Source: Streptomyces sp. R44 (GTDB taxonomy: Bacteria > Actinomycetota > Actinomycetes > Streptomycetales > Streptomycetaceae). From it: 64,000 bases of DNA. Below are positions 42,546 through 52,075 of the stretch, piece by piece. The notes beneath the pieces were generated by a model, which was not told the origin of the DNA, did no database searches, and was given only the letters and a program-made list of their open reading frames with translations. The stretch lies in assembly GCF_041053105.1 (NCBI RefSeq), contig NZ_CP163444.1, positions 1,674,001 through 1,738,000 of the forward strand. The letters run 5' to 3'. Both the position numbers and the translations under genes were made by a program. Positions within the stretch are counted from its first letter, which is position 1. Each line of letters starts with the position of its first letter.

Positions 42546-44762
42546 ATGGGTGACAAGGCGAAGACCCCCGCCGGAGCCGCCGGCAGGGCTCCTACGGCCG
42601 ACCGGCCCTCGGCCGTGCGGAACGTGGTGCTGGTCGGCCACAGCGGATCGGGCAAGACGACGCTCGTCGAGGCCCTCGCGCAGACCGCCGGGGCGCTCAA
42701 CCGGGCCGGGAGGGTCGAGGACGGCGCGACCGTCTCCGACTACGACGAGATCGAGCACCGCCAGCAGCGCTCCGTACAGCTCTCCCTCGTCCCGGTCGGC
42801 TGGGACGGGTACAAGATCAATCTCCTCGACACCCCCGGGTACGCCGACTTCGTCGGGGAGCTGAGGGCCGGTCTGCGCGCGGCGGACGCGGCCCTCTTCG
42901 TCGTCTCGGCCGCCCAGGAGGCCGACGCCGTCGCCGGGTCCACCCGCATGATCTGGGAGGAGTGCGCCGCCGTCGGGATGCCGCGCGCCATCGTCGTCAC
43001 CCACCTCGACACCGCCCGCACCGACTTCACCGAGCTCACCGCCGTCTGCGCCGGGCTCTTCGGCCGGGACGACCCCGACGCCGTCCTCCCGCTGTATCTG
43101 CCGGTGCGCGGCGCCGAGGGCGCCGACGGGCACGCGCCCGCGACCGGCCTGGTCGGCCTGCTCTCGGAGCGGATCTTCGACTACTCCTCCGGAGTGCGCC
43201 GGGAGAACCCGCCCGACGAGGCGCAGCGGGAGCTCATCGCGGAGGCCCGGGCCCGGCTCATCGAGGGGATCATCGCCGAGAGCGAGGACGAGACCCTGAT
43301 GGACCGCTATCTCGGCGGCGAGGACATCGACGTGAAGACCCTCGTCGACGACCTGGAGAAGGCCGTCGCCCGGGGTGCCTTCCATCCGGTGCTCGCGGCC
43401 GCTCCCGCCGCCGACGGCGGGACGCAGGGCCTCGGCACCCTGGAACTCCTGGAGCTGATCACCGGCGGCTTCCCCTCGCCCCTGGAGCACGAGGCGCCCG
43501 CCGTCACGACCCCCGACGGCCGCTCCCGGCCGCCGATCACCTGCGACCCGGAGGGGCCGCTGGTCGCCGAGGTCGTCAAGACGGCCGCCGACCCCTATGT
43601 GGGAAGGATCTCCCTGGTCCGGGTCTTCTCCGGCACGCTGCGTCCCGACGAGACCGTGCACGTCTCAGGGCACGGCCTCGCCGACGGCTCCCGCGACGGC
43701 CATGAACTCCACGAGGCGGAGGAACGGATCGGCGGGCTCACCTCGCCGTTCGGCAGGCAGCAGCGCCCGCTGGCGGAGTGCATCGCCGGGGACCTCGCCT
43801 GTGTCGCCCGGCTCGGCCACGCGGAGACCGGGGACACCGTCTCCGCCAAGGACGATCCGCTCCTGATGGAGCCGTGGACCATGCCGGAGCCACTGCTGCC
43901 GCTGGCCGTCCAGGCCCACGGCAAGGCCGACGAGGACCGGCTCTCGCAGGGCCTCGCCCGGCTGGTCGCCGAGGATCCGACCCTGCGGCTCGAACAGAAC
44001 CAGGACACCCGGCAGGTGGTGCTGTGGTGCCTGGGCGAGGCCCACCAGGACGTCGCCCTGGAGCGGCTGCGCGGCCGGTACGGGGTGCAGGTGGACGCCG
44101 TGCCGTACAAGGTGGCGCTGCGCGAGACCTTCGGCGGCCCCGCCTCGGGCCGCGGCCGGCACGTCAAGCAGTCCGGCGGCCACGGCCAGTACGCCATCTG
44201 CGAGATCGACGTGGAGCCGCTGCCGCCGGGCAGTGGCGTCGAGTTCGTCGACAAGGTGGTCGGCGGGGCGGTCCCGCGCCAGTTCGTCCCCTCGGTGGAG
44301 AAGGGGATCCGGGCGCAGGCCGCGCGGGGGCTCGCGACCGGTCATCCGCTCGTCGACATCCGGGTCACCCTGCGGGACGGCAAGGCCCACTCGGTGGACT
44401 CCTCCGACGCGGCCTTCCAGACCGCCGGGGCGCTGGCGCTGCGCGAGGCGGCCGCCGAGGTGCCGGTCCATCTCCTGGAGCCGGTCGCCCAGGTCGAGGT
44501 CCTCGTCCCCGACGAGTACGTCGGCCCGGTGATGAGCGATCTGTCGGGGCGGCGCGGCCGGGTCGTCGGCACGGACCAGGCCGGTCCGGGGCGGACCGTG
44601 GTCAGGGCCGAGGTACCGGAGATCGAGATCGGACGGTACGCGATCGACCTGCGCTCGATCTCGCACGGCACCGGCCGGTTCGACCGCTCGTACGCCCGGC
44701 ACGAGCCGATGCCGCCGCACCTGTCGGAGAAGATCCGCGAACAGGCCGAAAAAGGCTCCTAG
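42546..44762 (+). CDS. elongation factor G-like GTPase (EF-G2 type)
   Basis: The 738-residue protein has the EF-G domain order. P-loop GHSGSGKT is at 31-38 and DTPG at 95-98. The guanine-specificity motif, usually NKxD, is T152-H-L-D155, and the switch I region (HRQQRSVQLSL) lacks the usual ERGITI sequence. Domains II-V are complete, including GHGQYAICEIDVEP and a C-terminal LSGRRGRVVGTD. It belongs to the second EF-G family of actinobacteria, which does not replace the main EF-G. The ATG at 42546 follows GGGAGG. It is lineage-specific at this site and divergent from pgsA. Confidence 0.9.
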   Translation: MGDKAKTPAGAAGRAPTADRPSAVRNVVLVGHSGSGKTTLVEALAQTAGALNRAGRVEDGATVSDYDEIEHRQQRSVQLSLVPVGWDGYKINLLDTPGYADFVGELRAGLRAADAALFVVSAAQEADAVAGSTRMIWEECAAVGMPRAIVVTHLDTARTDFTELTAVCAGLFGRDDPDAVLPLYLPVRGAEGADGHAPATGLVGLLSERIFDYSSGVRRENPPDEAQRELIAEARARLIEGIIAESEDETLMDRYLGGEDIDVKTLVDDLEKAVARGAFHPVLAAAPAADGGTQGLGTLELLELITGGFPSPLEHEAPAVTTPDGRSRPPITCDPEGPLVAEVVKTAADPYVGRISLVRVFSGTLRPDETVHVSGHGLADGSRDGHELHEAEERIGGLTSPFGRQQRPLAECIAGDLACVARLGHAETGDTVSAKDDPLLMEPWTMPEPLLPLAVQAHGKADEDRLSQGLARLVAEDPTLRLEQNQDTRQVVLWCLGEAHQDVALERLRGRYGVQVDAVPYKVALRETFGGPASGRGRHVKQSGGHGQYAICEIDVEPLPPGSGVEFVDKVVGGAVPRQFVPSVEKGIRAQAARGLATGHPLVDIRVTLRDGKAHSVDSSDAAFQTAGALALREAAAEVPVHLLEPVAQVEVLVPDEYVGPVMSDLSGRRGRVVGTDQAGPGRTVVRAEVPEIEIGRYAIDLRSISHGTGRFDRSYARHEPMPPHLSEKIREQAEKGS

Positions 44763-44783
44763 TTGACGGAGGGACAGGGGCCC

Positions 44784-44813
44784 ACGTCCGCCCGGCACTC
44801 GCCGGGCGGACGT
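44784..44813 (+). terminator. terminator after EF-G-like gene
   Basis: ACGTCCGCCCGGC and GCCGGGCGGACGT form a perfect 13-bp stem around ACTC, 21 bp past the stop codon. Confidence 0.85.
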
Positions 44814-44938
44814 CATTCGGCCGTCGCCGTCCACAGGCAGTGACGCATCCGGCCGTACCCGGTTACGCTGTGGTGCCCAGCTCAGAAGGTGTGCGGGGCG
44901 CGGCAGTTGGGAACAGCCCGCACAGGTACTCGCGCGCG

Positions 44939-46594
44939 ATGGGGGCGGCAGTGGCGATCGACGGTTTCGGACCCGGGGCACAGATCCCCCTCCAGAGCAC
45001 GGGAGGCGGCACGGGCGCGACGAACGCGCTCGCCTCCGCCGCGTACCGCGACAGTCCGCTGAAGACGATCCAGGAAGCCGACAACGACCTCTACAAGACC
45101 ACGGTCAAGGAGGGGAAGTGGGGGCTCTTCAGCCCCGACCTCGGCGAGGCCTTCTCCCGCGCGGTGCAGGTCCGGATGCTCGGCGGCGCCCGCAAGGCCC
45201 TGATCCAGTCCTTCGGGGCCGAGCCGCAGCCGGTCGTCGAGCACTGCCTGGCCGCCACCCACCTGCGCCGGCAGCGCGACATCAAGCTGACCCTGGTCAC
45301 CTTCTTCTGCGGCGTCCTCTTCCTGCCCGGTCTGCTGCTGTGGCTGGGCGTCATCCAGCTCCGCCGTCTCCTCACCGGCTCCGAGAACAAGCGCAACGGC
45401 GCCGTCGGCACCGTCCTGCTCTGGGGCGCCGGGATCTTCGCCGCGCTCGTCCTGATCAAGCTTCCCTTCAACGGGATCCTGCCGAACTACCTGCGCGCGA
45501 TGGTCGTCGCCCCGGTCGTCGGCTGGTACCTCGCGAGCCGGATCTGCCTGAAGGCCGCCGTCGACCTGCGCGCGCGCTGGACCGGCCTGCTCGGCGGCGG
45601 CGGGATCGGCCCCCATGTGCCGAAGTCCGTCCCGCAGGACCCGGGCGAGAAGTCGGCCGAGGCGCTCCGGGTCAACCTGGAGAAGCTCGCCGCGGAGCAG
45701 CAGTCGAACATCGTCTTCTACGCCGGCACCAAGGGGATCCTCGGCCTGGGCACCCGCTGGGGCAGCTGGACGCTCGCCGAGGAGCTGGTCCCGCAGGCCG
45801 GCAAGGAACTCCACGCCTTCCGCGCCTGGGACGTCATCCGCAGGATCCACGACGAGCTGGCGCTCCTGGAGCGCGGCTCCCTGAAGACCGGCTTCCCCAA
45901 GCCGACCGTCAAGCACTGGATCGTCTCCCCGGTCGGCGAGGGCGCCGACGAGGTCACCCGCCCCGAGGGCGACAACATCGTGCACTACCAGGTCAAGCCG
46001 CACGAGATACAGCGCATCTGCAACGACCAGCAGTTCGGCGCGGGCAACCGCCACTACCTCGGCGTGCAGTTCATCCTCTGGGACGGCAATCTCGTCCTCA
46101 CGATGATGGTGACGGTGACCTCGCTGCACCACACGCTCCGGATCGAGGTCACCGGCCACGCGCTCGGCCCCGTCCACGGCCTCTTCACCACGAAGCCGAA
46201 GGCGAAGACCAAGGAGGTCTCGAAGACGGTCCGCTTCTGGGAGACGAAGGAGATCCAGCAGCCGCTGCTCACGACCCAGGACATCGTGCGGCTCGCGGTG
46301 CGCGCCCCGCTCACCTGGTACCCGCCGGTGCTGGAGTTCCTCGGCGGCAAGATGAGCCTGCCCGAGCCGTTCGGCCTGCGGCACGTCTGGGCGGGGCCGC
46401 TGTGGAAGAACCGCTTCATGGCCGACGACGCCATCCGCATGGCCACGCCCGTGCTGCGGGCCGTCCACGCCGCGACGCTCAGGGTGCTCGACGAGCACAA
46501 CGTGGAGACGGAGCGCTTCACCAACCGCTCGCTCGTGCTCAGCGGCGGCATCCAGGACCCGGGTCCGAAGAAGGCCGACGCCTACGACGCCTGA
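44939..46594 (+). CDS. orphan membrane protein of unknown function, 551 residues
   Basis: I do not recognise the family. After a Gly/Ala/Thr-rich start, residues about 40-115 are helical and charged. Two or three membrane segments follow (TLVTFFCGVLFLPGLLLWLG, GTVLLWGAGIFAALVLI, possibly LRAMVVAPVVGWYLASRI), and the last 330 residues are soluble, with RGSLKTGFPKPTVKHWIVSP and FRAWDVIRRIHDELALLERG. No catalytic motif stands out. The ATG at 44939 has no clear ribosome site; a GTG at 44951 is an alternative. The gene stands alone between the EF-G-like gene and the HIT gene, with normal base composition. Confidence 0.75.
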   Translation: MGAAVAIDGFGPGAQIPLQSTGGGTGATNALASAAYRDSPLKTIQEADNDLYKTTVKEGKWGLFSPDLGEAFSRAVQVRMLGGARKALIQSFGAEPQPVVEHCLAATHLRRQRDIKLTLVTFFCGVLFLPGLLLWLGVIQLRRLLTGSENKRNGAVGTVLLWGAGIFAALVLIKLPFNGILPNYLRAMVVAPVVGWYLASRICLKAAVDLRARWTGLLGGGGIGPHVPKSVPQDPGEKSAEALRVNLEKLAAEQQSNIVFYAGTKGILGLGTRWGSWTLAEELVPQAGKELHAFRAWDVIRRIHDELALLERGSLKTGFPKPTVKHWIVSPVGEGADEVTRPEGDNIVHYQVKPHEIQRICNDQQFGAGNRHYLGVQFILWDGNLVLTMMVTVTSLHHTLRIEVTGHALGPVHGLFTTKPKAKTKEVSKTVRFWETKEIQQPLLTTQDIVRLAVRAPLTWYPPVLEFLGGKMSLPEPFGLRHVWAGPLWKNRFMADDAIRMATPVLRAVHAATLRVLDEHNVETERFTNRSLVLSGGIQDPGPKKADAYDA

Positions 46595-46622
46595 CCCGGG
46601 TCCTCCGCGGGATCCAGGAGTC

Positions 46623-47174
46623 TCAGAGGGTGGCCGGCCAGGCGTCGGCCAGCATCTTCCGGGTGTCGGCGAGCAGCTGGGGCAGCACCTTGGTGTGCCC
46701 CACGACCGGCATGAAGTTGGTGTCCCCGCCCCAGCGGGGCACCACGTGCTGGTGCAGGTGCGCGGCGATGCCGGCGCCCGCGACGGCACCCTGGTTCATG
46801 CCGATGTTGAAGCCGTGCGCGCCGGAGGCCGCCCGCAGCGCGACCATCGCCCGCTTGGTGAAGGCGGCGAGCTCGACCGTCTCCGTCTCGTCGAGGTCGG
46901 TGTAGTCGGCGACGTGGCGGTACGGGACGACCATCAGGTGACCGCCGTTGTACGGGTAGAGGTTGAGCACCGCGTAGACGTGCTGGCCGCGGGCGATGAC
47001 CAGGCCGTCCTCGTCCGACTTCGACGGAATCACACAGAACGGACAGCCGTCCTCGGCCCCCGGCCCGGTGGGCTTGTTCTCGCCCTGGATGTACGCCATC
47101 CGGTGAGGCGTCCACAGGCGCTGGAACGCGTCCTGCGTCCCCACTCCGATCTGCTGCTCCGGCTCAGTCGTCAT
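46623..47174 (-). CDS. HIT domain protein (Ap4A phosphorylase/hydrolase-like)
   Basis: The 183-residue protein has the histidine triad H139-L-H141-Q-H143 and Cys44/Cys47 of a zinc site (GCPFCV). It also has the conserved VLNLYPYNGGHLMVVPYRH. It matches the actinobacterial HIT protein next to pgsA (Rv2613c), whose family acts on dinucleoside polyphosphates such as Ap4A. The ATG at 47174 (MTTEPEQQ) is chosen; an ATG at 47186 in the same frame is possible. No Shine-Dalgarno is visible for either. Confidence 0.92.
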   Translation of the reverse strand: MTTEPEQQIGVGTQDAFQRLWTPHRMAYIQGENKPTGPGAEDGCPFCVIPSKSDEDGLVIARGQHVYAVLNLYPYNGGHLMVVPYRHVADYTDLDETETVELAAFTKRAMVALRAASGAHGFNIGMNQGAVAGAGIAAHLHQHVVPRWGGDTNFMPVVGHTKVLPQLLADTRKMLADAWPATL

Positions 47175-47251
47175 GCTGAGCAGCATATTGCGTCGTCCGT
47201 TCGGAACGTGTCGCCGGGGCGGAAGATCCGTTCAGGGGCCATGCTGATCGG

Positions 47252-47938
47252 ATGAGAGAAAGGCCCCCCGACCAGCCCGCGCAGGAGCGCTGGGACCGCT
47301 GGATGGAGACCCCGCTGACGGTGATGGCCCTGGTCTATCTCGCCGCCTACGCGGTGCGGATCCTGGGCCACCACCTGCCGGAGTTCGTGAAGGACCTCTG
47401 TCTCGTGCTGACGTTCGCCTCCTGGGCCGTCTTCCTCGTGGACTATGTCGTACGGGTCAGGCTGAGCGGCCTCGGCCTCCTGCGCTTCGTGCGCCACCAC
47501 TTCCTCGACACGGTGGTGGTGATCCTGCCGCTGCTGCGCCCCCTGCGGGTCGTGAGTGTCTACGACCGGATGCAGCGCCGCCACGACAAGCCCCGGCTCA
47601 CGCTCTACGCCCGGGTCATGACGTACGCGGGGATGACGGCGGGCCTGCTCGGCTTCGCGGGGGCACTGACCGTCTACCACTTCGAGTACCAGGCGCCCGG
47701 CGCGACGATCCGCACCTTCGGGGACGCGGTGTGGTGGGCGTGCGCGACGCTGGCGACGGTGGGCTACGGGGACGTGACCCCGGTGACACCGATGGGACGT
47801 CTCACGGCGGTGGGCATCATGGGGGTCGGTCTGGCCCTGCTCGGCGCGGTGACGGGTTCGTTCTCGTCCTGGCTGATCCAGGCGTTCACCCGGGAGGACG
47901 AGAAGGGGCCCCCGGGGAACACCCCGGGGGCCTCCTGA
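47252..47938 (+). CDS. potassium channel family protein
   Basis: The 228-residue protein has a voltage-sensor-like N-terminal part with the S4-like RPLRVVSVYDRMQRRHDK. It also has the pore helix and selectivity filter T169-V-G-Y-G-D174, and a last segment LTAVGIMGVGLALLGAVTG. It is shorter than KcsA plus sensor fusions and has no large cytoplasmic domain. It is convergent with thrS, and its 3' end contains the shared hairpin. The HIT gene diverges from it 77 bp to the left. Confidence 0.92.
   Translation: MRERPPDQPAQERWDRWMETPLTVMALVYLAAYAVRILGHHLPEFVKDLCLVLTFASWAVFLVDYVVRVRLSGLGLLRFVRHHFLDTVVVILPLLRPLRVVSVYDRMQRRHDKPRLTLYARVMTYAGMTAGLLGFAGALTVYHFEYQAPGATIRTFGDAVWWACATLATVGYGDVTPVTPMGRLTAVGIMGVGLALLGAVTGSFSSWLIQAFTREDEKGPPGNTPGAS
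47907..47932. terminator. hairpin between convergent channel gene and thrS
   Basis: GGCCCCCGGGG and CCCCGGGGGCC form a perfect 11-bp stem around AACA. It lies inside the last codons of the channel gene and 18 bp past the thrS stop. Confidence 0.7.
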
Positions 47939-47950
47939 AGGCTCAGGTCA

Positions 47951-49927
47951 TCAGACCTGGACGCGGTCCTCGACGACCTTGGCGAGCTTGGCGATCGCCT
48001 CGTCGACGGGGATGCCGTTCTCCTGCGAACCGTCGCGGTAGCGGAAGGAGACGGCGCCGGCGGCCATGTCCTCGTCACCCGCGATGATCATGAACGGGAC
48101 CTTCTGCTTCTGCGCGTTCCGGATCTTCTTCTGCATCCGGTCCGAGGAGGAGTCGACCTCCACCCGCAGGCCCTGCTTCTTCGCCTTGACGGCGAACTCG
48201 TGCAGGTAGTCGACGTGCGCGTCGCCGATCGGGATGCCGGTCGCCTGGACCGGGGCCAGCCACGGCGGCATCGCGCCCGCGTAGTGCTCCAGGAGCACGG
48301 CGAAGAAGCGCTCGATCGAGCCGAACAGCGCGCGGTGGATCATGACCGGGCGCTGCTTGGTGCCGTCCGGGGCGGTGTACTCCAGGTCGAAGCGCTCCGG
48401 CAGGTTGAAGTCGAGCTGGACGGTCGACATCTGCCAGGTACGGCCGATGGCGTCCCGCGCCTGCACCGAGATCTTCGGGCCGTAGAACGCGGCGCCGCCC
48501 GGGTCGGGGGTCAGCGGGAGGCCCTGCTTCTCGGCGACCTGCTGGAGGACCGCGGTGGCCTCCTCCCACACCTCGTCCGAGCCGACGAACTTCTCCGGGT
48601 CCTTGGTCGACAGCTCCAGGTAGAAGTCGTTCAGACCGTAGTCGCGGAGCAGGTTCAGGACGAAGGTGAGGGTCTTGTCCAGCTCCTCCGCCATCTGCTC
48701 GCGGGTGCAGTAGATGTGCGCGTCGTCCTGGGTGAAGCCACGGGCGCGGGTCAGACCGTGCACGACGCCGGACTTCTCGTACCGGTACACGGTGCCGAAC
48801 TCGAACAGGCGCAGCGGCAGCTCACGGTAGGAGCGCCCGCGCGCGTCGAAGATCAGGTTGTGCATCGGGCAGTTCATGGGCTTGAGGTAGTAGTCCACGC
48901 CCTCGTCGAGCTGCATGGGGGGGTACATGCCCTCGGCGTACCAGTCGAGGTGGCCCGACTTCTCGAACAGCTTGCCCTTGGTGGCGTGCGGCGAGTAGAC
49001 GAACTCGTAGCCCTCCTCCTCGTGGCGCTTGCGCGAGTAGTCCTCCATGACCCGGCGGATGATGCCGCCCTTGGGGTGGAAGACCGCGAGGCCGGAGCCG
49101 ATCTCGTCCGGGACGGAGAAGAGGTCGAGCTCGTTGCCCAGCTTGCGGTGGTCGCGCTTCTCGGCCTCGGCGAGGAAGTCGAGGTGCGCCTTCAGCTCGT
49201 CCTTCGACGGCCAGGCGGTGCCGTAGATGCGCTGGAGCATCGGGTTCTTCTCGCTGCCGCGCCAGTAGGCGGCGGCGTTGCGCATCAGCTTGAACGCCGG
49301 GATGTTCCGGGTGGTGGGCAGGTGGGGACCACGGCAGAGGTCCTTCCAGCACAGCTCGCCGGTCTTGGCGTCGAGGTTGTCGTAGATGGTCAGCTCGCCG
49401 CCGCCCACCTCGACGTTCGCGCCGTCGTCGGTGGACGCGGAGCCCTTGATGCCGATGAGCTCCAGCTTGTACGGCTCGTCCGCCAGCTCCTCGCGGGCGG
49501 CCTCGTCGGTCACCACGCGGCGGGCGAAGCGCTGGCCGCGCTTCTGGATCTCCTGCATCTTCTTCTCGATGACCTTGAGGTCCTCGGGAGTGAAGGGCTT
49601 CTCGACGTCGAAGTCGTAGTAGAAGCCGTCCCGGACCGGCGGGCCGATGCCCAGCTTGGCCTCGGGGAAGAGCTCCTGCACGGCCTGGGCCATGACGTGC
49701 GCGGTCGAGTGGCGCAGGATGTCGAGACCGTCCGGGGAGGAGATCTCGACGCCCTCGACGACATCGCCGTCGGCGAGCACGTACGACAGGTCCTTCAGCT
49801 CGCCGCCCACGCGGGCGGCGATGACGGTGCGGTCGTCGGCGAACAGGGCGCCGGCGGTGGTGCCCGCGCTCACCGCCCTCTCCTCTGCCTCCGAGGCGGA
49901 CTGGACGGTCACACGGACATCAGACAC
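47951..49927 (-). CDS. thrS: threonine--tRNA ligase
   Basis: The 658-residue synthetase has the TGS domain, the editing domain with the [19 protein letters not shown] motif, and the catalytic part with [29 protein letters not shown] and [19 protein letters not shown]. The C-terminal anticodon domain ends [15 protein letters not shown]. The GTG at 49927 follows GGAG and gives the usual Streptomyces length; an open frame extends further. It ends a minus-strand unit. Confidence 0.97.
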   Translation of the reverse strand: MSDVRVTVQSASEAEERAVSAGTTAGALFADDRTVIAARVGGELKDLSYVLADGDVVEGVEISSPDGLDILRHSTAHVMAQAVQELFPEAKLGIGPPVRDGFYYDFDVEKPFTPEDLKVIEKKMQEIQKRGQRFARRVVTDEAAREELADEPYKLELIGIKGSASTDDGANVEVGGGELTIYDNLDAKTGELCWKDLCRGPHLPTTRNIPAFKLMRNAAAYWRGSEKNPMLQRIYGTAWPSKDELKAHLDFLAEAEKRDHRKLGNELDLFSVPDEIGSGLAVFHPKGGIIRRVMEDYSRKRHEEEGYEFVYSPHATKGKLFEKSGHLDWYAEGMYPPMQLDEGVDYYLKPMNCPMHNLIFDARGRSYRELPLRLFEFGTVYRYEKSGVVHGLTRARGFTQDDAHIYCTREQMAEELDKTLTFVLNLLRDYGLNDFYLELSTKDPEKFVGSDEVWEEATAVLQQVAEKQGLPLTPDPGGAAFYGPKISVQARDAIGRTWQMSTVQLDFNLPERFDLEYTAPDGTKQRPVMIHRALFGSIERFFAVLLEHYAGAMPPWLAPVQATGIPIGDAHVDYLHEFAVKAKKQGLRVEVDSSSDRMQKKIRNAQKQKVPFMIIAGDEDMAAGAVSFRYRDGSQENGIPVDEAIAKLAKVVEDRVQV

Positions 49928-50074
49928 GGGTACTCCATACATAAGGGCGCTGGCAGACACGAGGTGCCCGCGCCGGCGACGCGCGGCAGAGACGAGGTGC
50001 CGCGTCGTCACCGATCCTACCGAGCGGTTCGCACCCCCCGCGAAAGGGATTCCCGTGCCTCCGCTCCCCCGCCC

Positions 50075-51388
50075 CTACTCCTCCTCGGGACCGCACGCCT
50101 CCTCGAAGAAATCGAGGTTCTCGTGCAGGGCCTTGAGGAGCCGGTCCCGTTCCGTCTCGTCGACCTGGACGGGGACGACCCCGGTGGCGTCGGTGAGACG
50201 GCGGAAGCCGCCCCGGCTCTCCAGGCGCCCCACCACCCGGATGGGGAGGCCGACGAGGTGGGCGTGGCCGGCCGTGCGGTACGCCTCCTCGTCGAGGGCG
50301 ACCCGGACGTGCGGGACCTCGGCGCCGCCGAGCACCCGGAGCCGTACGATCCCCTCGCCGCCCGGCCCCGAGCGGCGCATGCGGACGACCGCGCCGGTGA
50401 GCCGGACCGGCACGGAGGGCTCGTCCGTCAGATAGCGGGCACTGGCCTCCCGCAGCGCGGGCAGGTCGCCGGGCGAGAACTCGACCGGTTCGGGCCGGGC
50501 GGCGCACCCCTCGGGCGCCCCGGCGGCCGGGGCCCACTCCAGGGCGACGCGGGCGCCCTCGGTGCCCCGGACGAGGGCGACGAGCGCCTCGGTGAGCTCG
50601 CGGCTGACTCCCGCCTCGACGGCCGCGTCGAAGGCCTCCATGCCGCCGGTGGCCCGCTGGTAGTCGACGGCCTCGCGGGCCGCGTACAGCGCGTGGTAGA
50701 GCCGTACGGCGATCGGGCGGCCCGGTTCGACCGGCAGGAAGGCGGTCAGGCCGCGCCCGCCGGGCGCCGCGCCGACGACGACGGTCTCCAGGGACGCCTG
50801 GGCGGCGCGCCGGTGCCGGGCCCCGTAGTAGCCGGCCCGGCCGCGCACGGCGAGGGCACCGGCCAGCAGCAGCTGGCGGGCGGCGGACCTGAGCTGCTCC
50901 TGCACGGTCCAGGGGACGGTGCCGGCCGGGCCCGGGGGCACGTCGCGCCACCAGCGGATCTCGTCGCTGGGCACGGAGAGGCCCGTGAGGACCTCGCGGG
51001 CGGACGGCGTGGCGCTGCGGGCGAGGGCGGTGAGCGCCTCGCCGAGCAGGTCCTCGCAGTCGGGGAAGGCGCGGCTCTCCGGGACGAGGAGGCTGGTGCC
51101 GGTGCCGCTGCCGGGCGGGGTCCAGCGGCTGTAGCGGCCGACGGCGCCGCCGCGCCGCCGCCAGCCGTGGCGTGCGAGCAGGGCGCCGAGGACCCGCGGG
51201 TCGACCCTGCCCGGGTCGGGTGTCCCCTGGATGTCGGCCCAGGGCCCGATGGGCGGGGCGGGGACGCCGGTCCAGGGCCCCGGGGTCTCGCCGGGTGCCG
51301 GATGGGGCCGGTAGGGCGGGGGGACGGGGCCGCGCCCGGCCCCGCCCCCCTCGTGCCCGAACCCGGGTTCGTCGATCGGCCGGTGCAT
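50075..51388 (-). CDS. 437-residue protein of unknown function, coupled to a DUF4365 gene
   Basis: I recognise no family. A Pro/Gly-rich N-terminus of about 60 residues leads into a mixed helical region with HGWRRRGGAVGRYSRW. The C-terminal 150 residues have beta-rich, OB-like stretches (SVPVRLTGAVVRMRRS, VALDEEAYRTAGHAHLVGLPIRVVGRLESRGGFRRLTDA) and an acidic end. The ATG at 51388 shares a base with the stop of the DUF4365 gene (TGATG), so the two proteins are made together. An OB-like end would fit nucleic acid binding, but this is inference. Confidence 0.75.
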   Translation of the reverse strand: MHRPIDEPGFGHEGGGAGRGPVPPPYRPHPAPGETPGPWTGVPAPPIGPWADIQGTPDPGRVDPRVLGALLARHGWRRRGGAVGRYSRWTPPGSGTGTSLLVPESRAFPDCEDLLGEALTALARSATPSAREVLTGLSVPSDEIRWWRDVPPGPAGTVPWTVQEQLRSAARQLLLAGALAVRGRAGYYGARHRRAAQASLETVVVGAAPGGRGLTAFLPVEPGRPIAVRLYHALYAAREAVDYQRATGGMEAFDAAVEAGVSRELTEALVALVRGTEGARVALEWAPAAGAPEGCAARPEPVEFSPGDLPALREASARYLTDEPSVPVRLTGAVVRMRRSGPGGEGIVRLRVLGGAEVPHVRVALDEEAYRTAGHAHLVGLPIRVVGRLESRGGFRRLTDATGVVPVQVDETERDRLLKALHENLDFFEEACGPEEE

Positions 51389-51954
51389 CAAGGTCTCCCT
51401 CCCACGCCGACCCGGGTCATGATCTCGCAGAGCGCCCGGTCGTCGAAGATCCGCGCCGTCGGGATGCGCACCGTGGTCCGGCGCCGCCCCGTGACCGGGT
51501 GTCCGGCCAGGTTGATCCAGTAGCAGCAGTGCCGCAGGTCGAGCCGGTCGTGGCTCGCTCTCAGCCAGTCGTCCTGCGCCCTCGGGACGAGCATCACGAC
51601 CAGGATCTTGTGCACGGACACCGGCGTCCGGGCGAGTTTCACCAGGTGGTCGTTGTCGAGGGTGAACGAGAAGGCGTTCCCCGGCGGGCGGGGCGGTATC
51701 TGGTAGGTGCACTTGAGCTGCACCTTGATGGTCACTTCGTCGTCGACGGTGTGCCCGGGAGCGCTGTGGCTCACGTGCCAGTCGATGCCGTTGTCCGGAA
51801 AGGGCTGGGACAGCGAGCAGCCGGCCGCGGCGGCGACGGCGTGCAGGTATCCCACCTGAAGGGTCTCCATGCAGGCGGTGGTGGCGAGTGAGCCGCGCGT
51901 CGGTGCCACCCGCTGGGGCGGCAGCCCTCCCGACTCGGGCTGGGCGAGCGCCAT
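51388..51954 (-). CDS. DUF4365 domain protein, nuclease-like
   Basis: The 188-residue protein has the DUF4365 pattern: E30 in an N-terminal helix (TACMETLQVGYLHAVAAAAG), G-I-D58 (DNGIDWHVS) and the strand VQLKCTYQI with Gln79 and Lys81. These match the PD-(D/E)xK-type active-site layout in that family. DUF4365 proteins are often found near mobile-element or defence genes. The ATG at 51954 follows AGGAAG. It is the first gene of a two-gene unit and is divergent, by 121 bp, from a DnaQ-like exonuclease. Confidence 0.82.
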   Translation of the reverse strand: MALAQPESGGLPPQRVAPTRGSLATTACMETLQVGYLHAVAAAAGCSLSQPFPDNGIDWHVSHSAPGHTVDDEVTIKVQLKCTYQIPPRPPGNAFSFTLDNDHLVKLARTPVSVHKILVVMLVPRAQDDWLRASHDRLDLRHCCYWINLAGHPVTGRRRTTVRIPTARIFDDRALCEIMTRVGVGGRP

Positions 51955-52075
51955 GTCTTCTTCCTTCCCCGTCCCTTGTGTTGTGACCGGTCCGCGTACG
52001 ACGCAAACAGTCCGGGTATCACCGTTTCGGGGCAGGGGGTTGGCCATCTGCCGCACGTGTGCAGGGAGTTCGGGG

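Noticed and set aside
49928..50074. Possible T-box leader for thrS
   Set aside because: No T-box bulge sequence or threonine specifier structure is seen in the 147 bp; thrS has an ordinary GGAG start.
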